A stretch of DNA of 8,277 nt from Humisphaera sp. (GTDB lineage Bacteria; Planctomycetota; Phycisphaerae; Tepidisphaerales; Tepidisphaeraceae): contig JANXVV010000344.1 in the NCBI GenBank assembly GCA_025351525.1, forward strand, positions 1-8,277, given 5' to 3'. How positions within the stretch are numbered: position 1 is the first letter of the stretch; every line of letters starts with the position of its first letter. This document shows, piece by piece, positions 8,001-8,277 of the stretch. The position numbers were made by a program, and so were the translations under genes. The notes beneath the pieces are model-generated. The model searched no databases and was not told where the DNA came from. It was given only the letters and a program-made list of their open reading frames with translations.

Positions 8001-8114
8001 GCCGGTGGGGCCGTGAATGAGGAAAAACGAGCGGGTGCCCAGCTCCGTGAAATCGAGCAACTGCACACCCGCGTAGGGACCGAAGGCATGAATGGACAGC
8101 CGCAACGGTTTCAC
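5049..8114 (-). CDS. sbcC: SbcC, ATPase subunit of the SbcCD (Mre11-Rad50-type) nuclease
   Basis: SbcC is the SMC-like ATPase that, with the nuclease SbcD, opens DNA hairpins and trims blocked double-strand ends. The protein is 1021 residues, within the usual SbcC size. Visible in order are: N-terminal KPLRLSIHAFGPYA; Walker A GPTGSGKT (35-42); Q-loop LLPQGQF (161-167); a long Lys/Glu/Ala-rich coiled coil; zinc-hook CPVCGSAHHP (513-522), near the exact centre; the return coil; ABC signature LSGGE (925-929); Walker B with FVDE (D960, E961) and the D-loop GTLD; and a switch His in IISH (993). All key residues are present, so it should be active. I chose the GTG at 8114 because it follows AAAGGAG by five bases and begins at the conserved N-terminus. 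The ATG at 8198 adds 28 residues unlike the family. sbcD is not seen within the 163 bases upstream. Confidence 0.96.
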   Translation of the reverse strand: MKPLRLSIHAFGPYAGVQLLDFTELGTRSFFLIHGPTGSGKTSLLDAISFALYGEASGGGTGRQPEQLRSDHADPKVVTEVTFDFALGEEMYRIHRSPKQQRPKKKGEGFTTQDQQATLWKRTGCKPEEEGMPLADGWTEVRLYVEDLMGFDCDQFRQVVLLPQGQFQKLLLDKSTDREPILQALFRSERFSKIAQALKQSAVGVKGRSETLTTRREENLRQSGADTPVELQARRDRIDIQVVAAKEKVIETTAVKKASQETLAKAKEIVGKLKQRDEAAALSQQLEGRRESFAIKQTEHDAALKAASLADAETALAQREKESREAERLRGVKEKIHRTADAEKRKADEILAARMAEEEQRQNGIQKKAQLEEMAVKMRDLVRARDEAEKAARKSIAADGNHRRAVDTVNKNRVELDANRLSLEKLEVFASQLSAATMEADAAKSATGQRKKLDDTRVSLTKLEAEHRKQKAVWSTEQQKLAKAERDYDALQTAWIRGQATALAASLQPDQPCPVCGSAHHPQPAHGGDDFPRQEAIEEKQAAIKSLRTATETLAEIFKAVETRLNNAATTAALQQESLGTLADTALEELRRKHIQAEDRRKKAEAAGAESVALKSQITLQVAALSTAEKCMADAESAKGIATTEKATADAVIAERQSSIPEALRSPDALEFETLRVDTKLKEMLAAWESAQKLAKETSHCATTAAAEFAAALETSKSTADIAVTLKRAFEQRLLDEGFATPQIFIEARRSRSDIVKLDEEIRQYHIDRGTARKRADEASKEADGLIAPDLKSLESIDRDADVAQVAALKSETNLIADLTQIDRWLKTLCDLDGELAELGARYQIIGQLSDAANGQNPQRLSFQRYVLGVFLDEVLTAASHRLRLMSRGRFTLQRARDPAGRGGSGLDIEVADTYTSTNRPVATLSGGECFLASLALALGLADVVQSHAGGIRLDTIFVDEGFGTLDPEALELAIAALRDLQQGGRLVGIISHVAELKELIPARLEVMPDRRGSSARFVLA

Positions 8115-8119
8115 GAAAA

Positions 8120-8126
8120 CTCCTTT
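8120..8126 (-). promoter_or_regulatory. Ribosome binding site for the sbcC GTG start
   Basis: The minus strand reads AAAGGAG, then TTTTC, then GTG at 8114-8112. This near-consensus Shine-Dalgarno at five-base spacing decides the start in favour of GTG over the in-frame ATG at 8198. Confidence 0.85.
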
Positions 8127-8226
8127 GGGTCGCTTGCCGATCGTATGTTGATCGTTCTCGTGCCTTTTTGAAAGCAGGGAGGATGGACCTGCTCCCATTT
8201 ATAATAACTTCACCCACCCTACATAG

Positions 8227-8244
8227 CCCCCGGCACGCCGGGGG
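8227..8244. repeat. Perfect GC-rich stem-loop upstream of sbcC
   Basis: CCCCCGGC (8227-8234) and GCCGGGGG (8237-8244) are perfect inverted repeats around AC; a realistic hairpin has seven pairs and a four-base loop. On the plus strand it is followed by AAATTTT, a weak T tract. It could therefore terminate a plus-strand transcript, though the gene on that side (sbcC) runs the other way. It could also be an end-of-gene hairpin for a minus-strand gene beyond the right edge, or part of an interspersed repeat. Confidence 0.5.
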
Positions 8245-8277
8245 AAATTTTCCGTCAACCGATGGCGTATTCTCAAG

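Larger units (their letters stand above)
8115..8277. other. Non-coding leader upstream of sbcC
   Basis: This stretch carries the sbcC ribosome binding site, a weak 6-bp hairpin AGCAGG/CCTGCT (8173-8178 with 8188-8193), an AT-rich -10-like stretch on the minus strand (TATTATAAAT, 8197-8206) without a matching -35, and the GC-rich stem-loop at 8227-8244. No part of sbcD or any other recognisable protein is visible in either strand. The boundary of the gene to the right is outside the window. Confidence 0.5.

Noticed and set aside
8115..8198. ATG at 8198 as the sbcC start
   Set aside because: The extra 28 residues do not resemble SbcC N-termini, and the GTG at 8114 has a near-perfect ribosome binding site and begins at the conserved KPLRLSIHAFGPY block.
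8262..8277. ATG at 8262 as the start of a plus-strand gene running off the right edge
   Set aside because: Only five codons are visible and there is no ribosome binding site before it, so it cannot be supported.

Overview
The window looks like a piece of a Planctomycetota chromosome. The main reason is that one secreted protein carries both a type I dockerin and a PEP-CTERM sorting signal, and it sits beside a giant secreted beta-repeat protein; this combination is typical of that phylum. The coding DNA is GC-rich and the one long intergenic gap is AT-richer. Verrucomicrobiota are the main alternative, since they also use PEP-CTERM signals. All three recognisable genes lie on the minus strand, so the window reads biologically from right to left.

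Right to left: positions 8115-8277 are a non-coding leader with a perfect GC-rich stem-loop. Positions 5049-8114 encode a complete SbcC (Rad50-type) nuclease subunit of 1021 residues, started by a GTG with a strong ribosome binding site. Positions 4653-5048 are a 396-base gap holding a 56-base palindromic element that can fold into a three-way junction. Positions 2820-4652 encode a 610-residue exported protein: signal peptide, a probable clan GH-A (TIM-barrel) glycoside hydrolase-like domain, a dockerin and a C-terminal PEP-CTERM anchor/sorting signal. Positions 1-2820 hold the first 940 codons of an exported protein built of regular beta-strand repeats. It runs off the left edge with no stop.

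The two exported genes overlap by one base (TGATG) and the second has no visible Shine-Dalgarno site, so they are almost certainly one translationally coupled operon. A reasonable inference is that they make a cell-surface or exopolysaccharide-associated pair: a carbohydrate-active enzyme and a long fibrous scaffold or adhesin. sbcC is a housekeeping DNA-repair gene unrelated to them in function; its usual partner sbcD is not in the window.

No tRNA, rRNA, CRISPR array, transposase, phage gene or known defence system was seen. The most unusual items are the three-way-junction palindrome with complementary loops, the four-coil, roughly 90-residue super-repeat of the partial protein, and the unassigned GH-A-like enzyme coupled to it.
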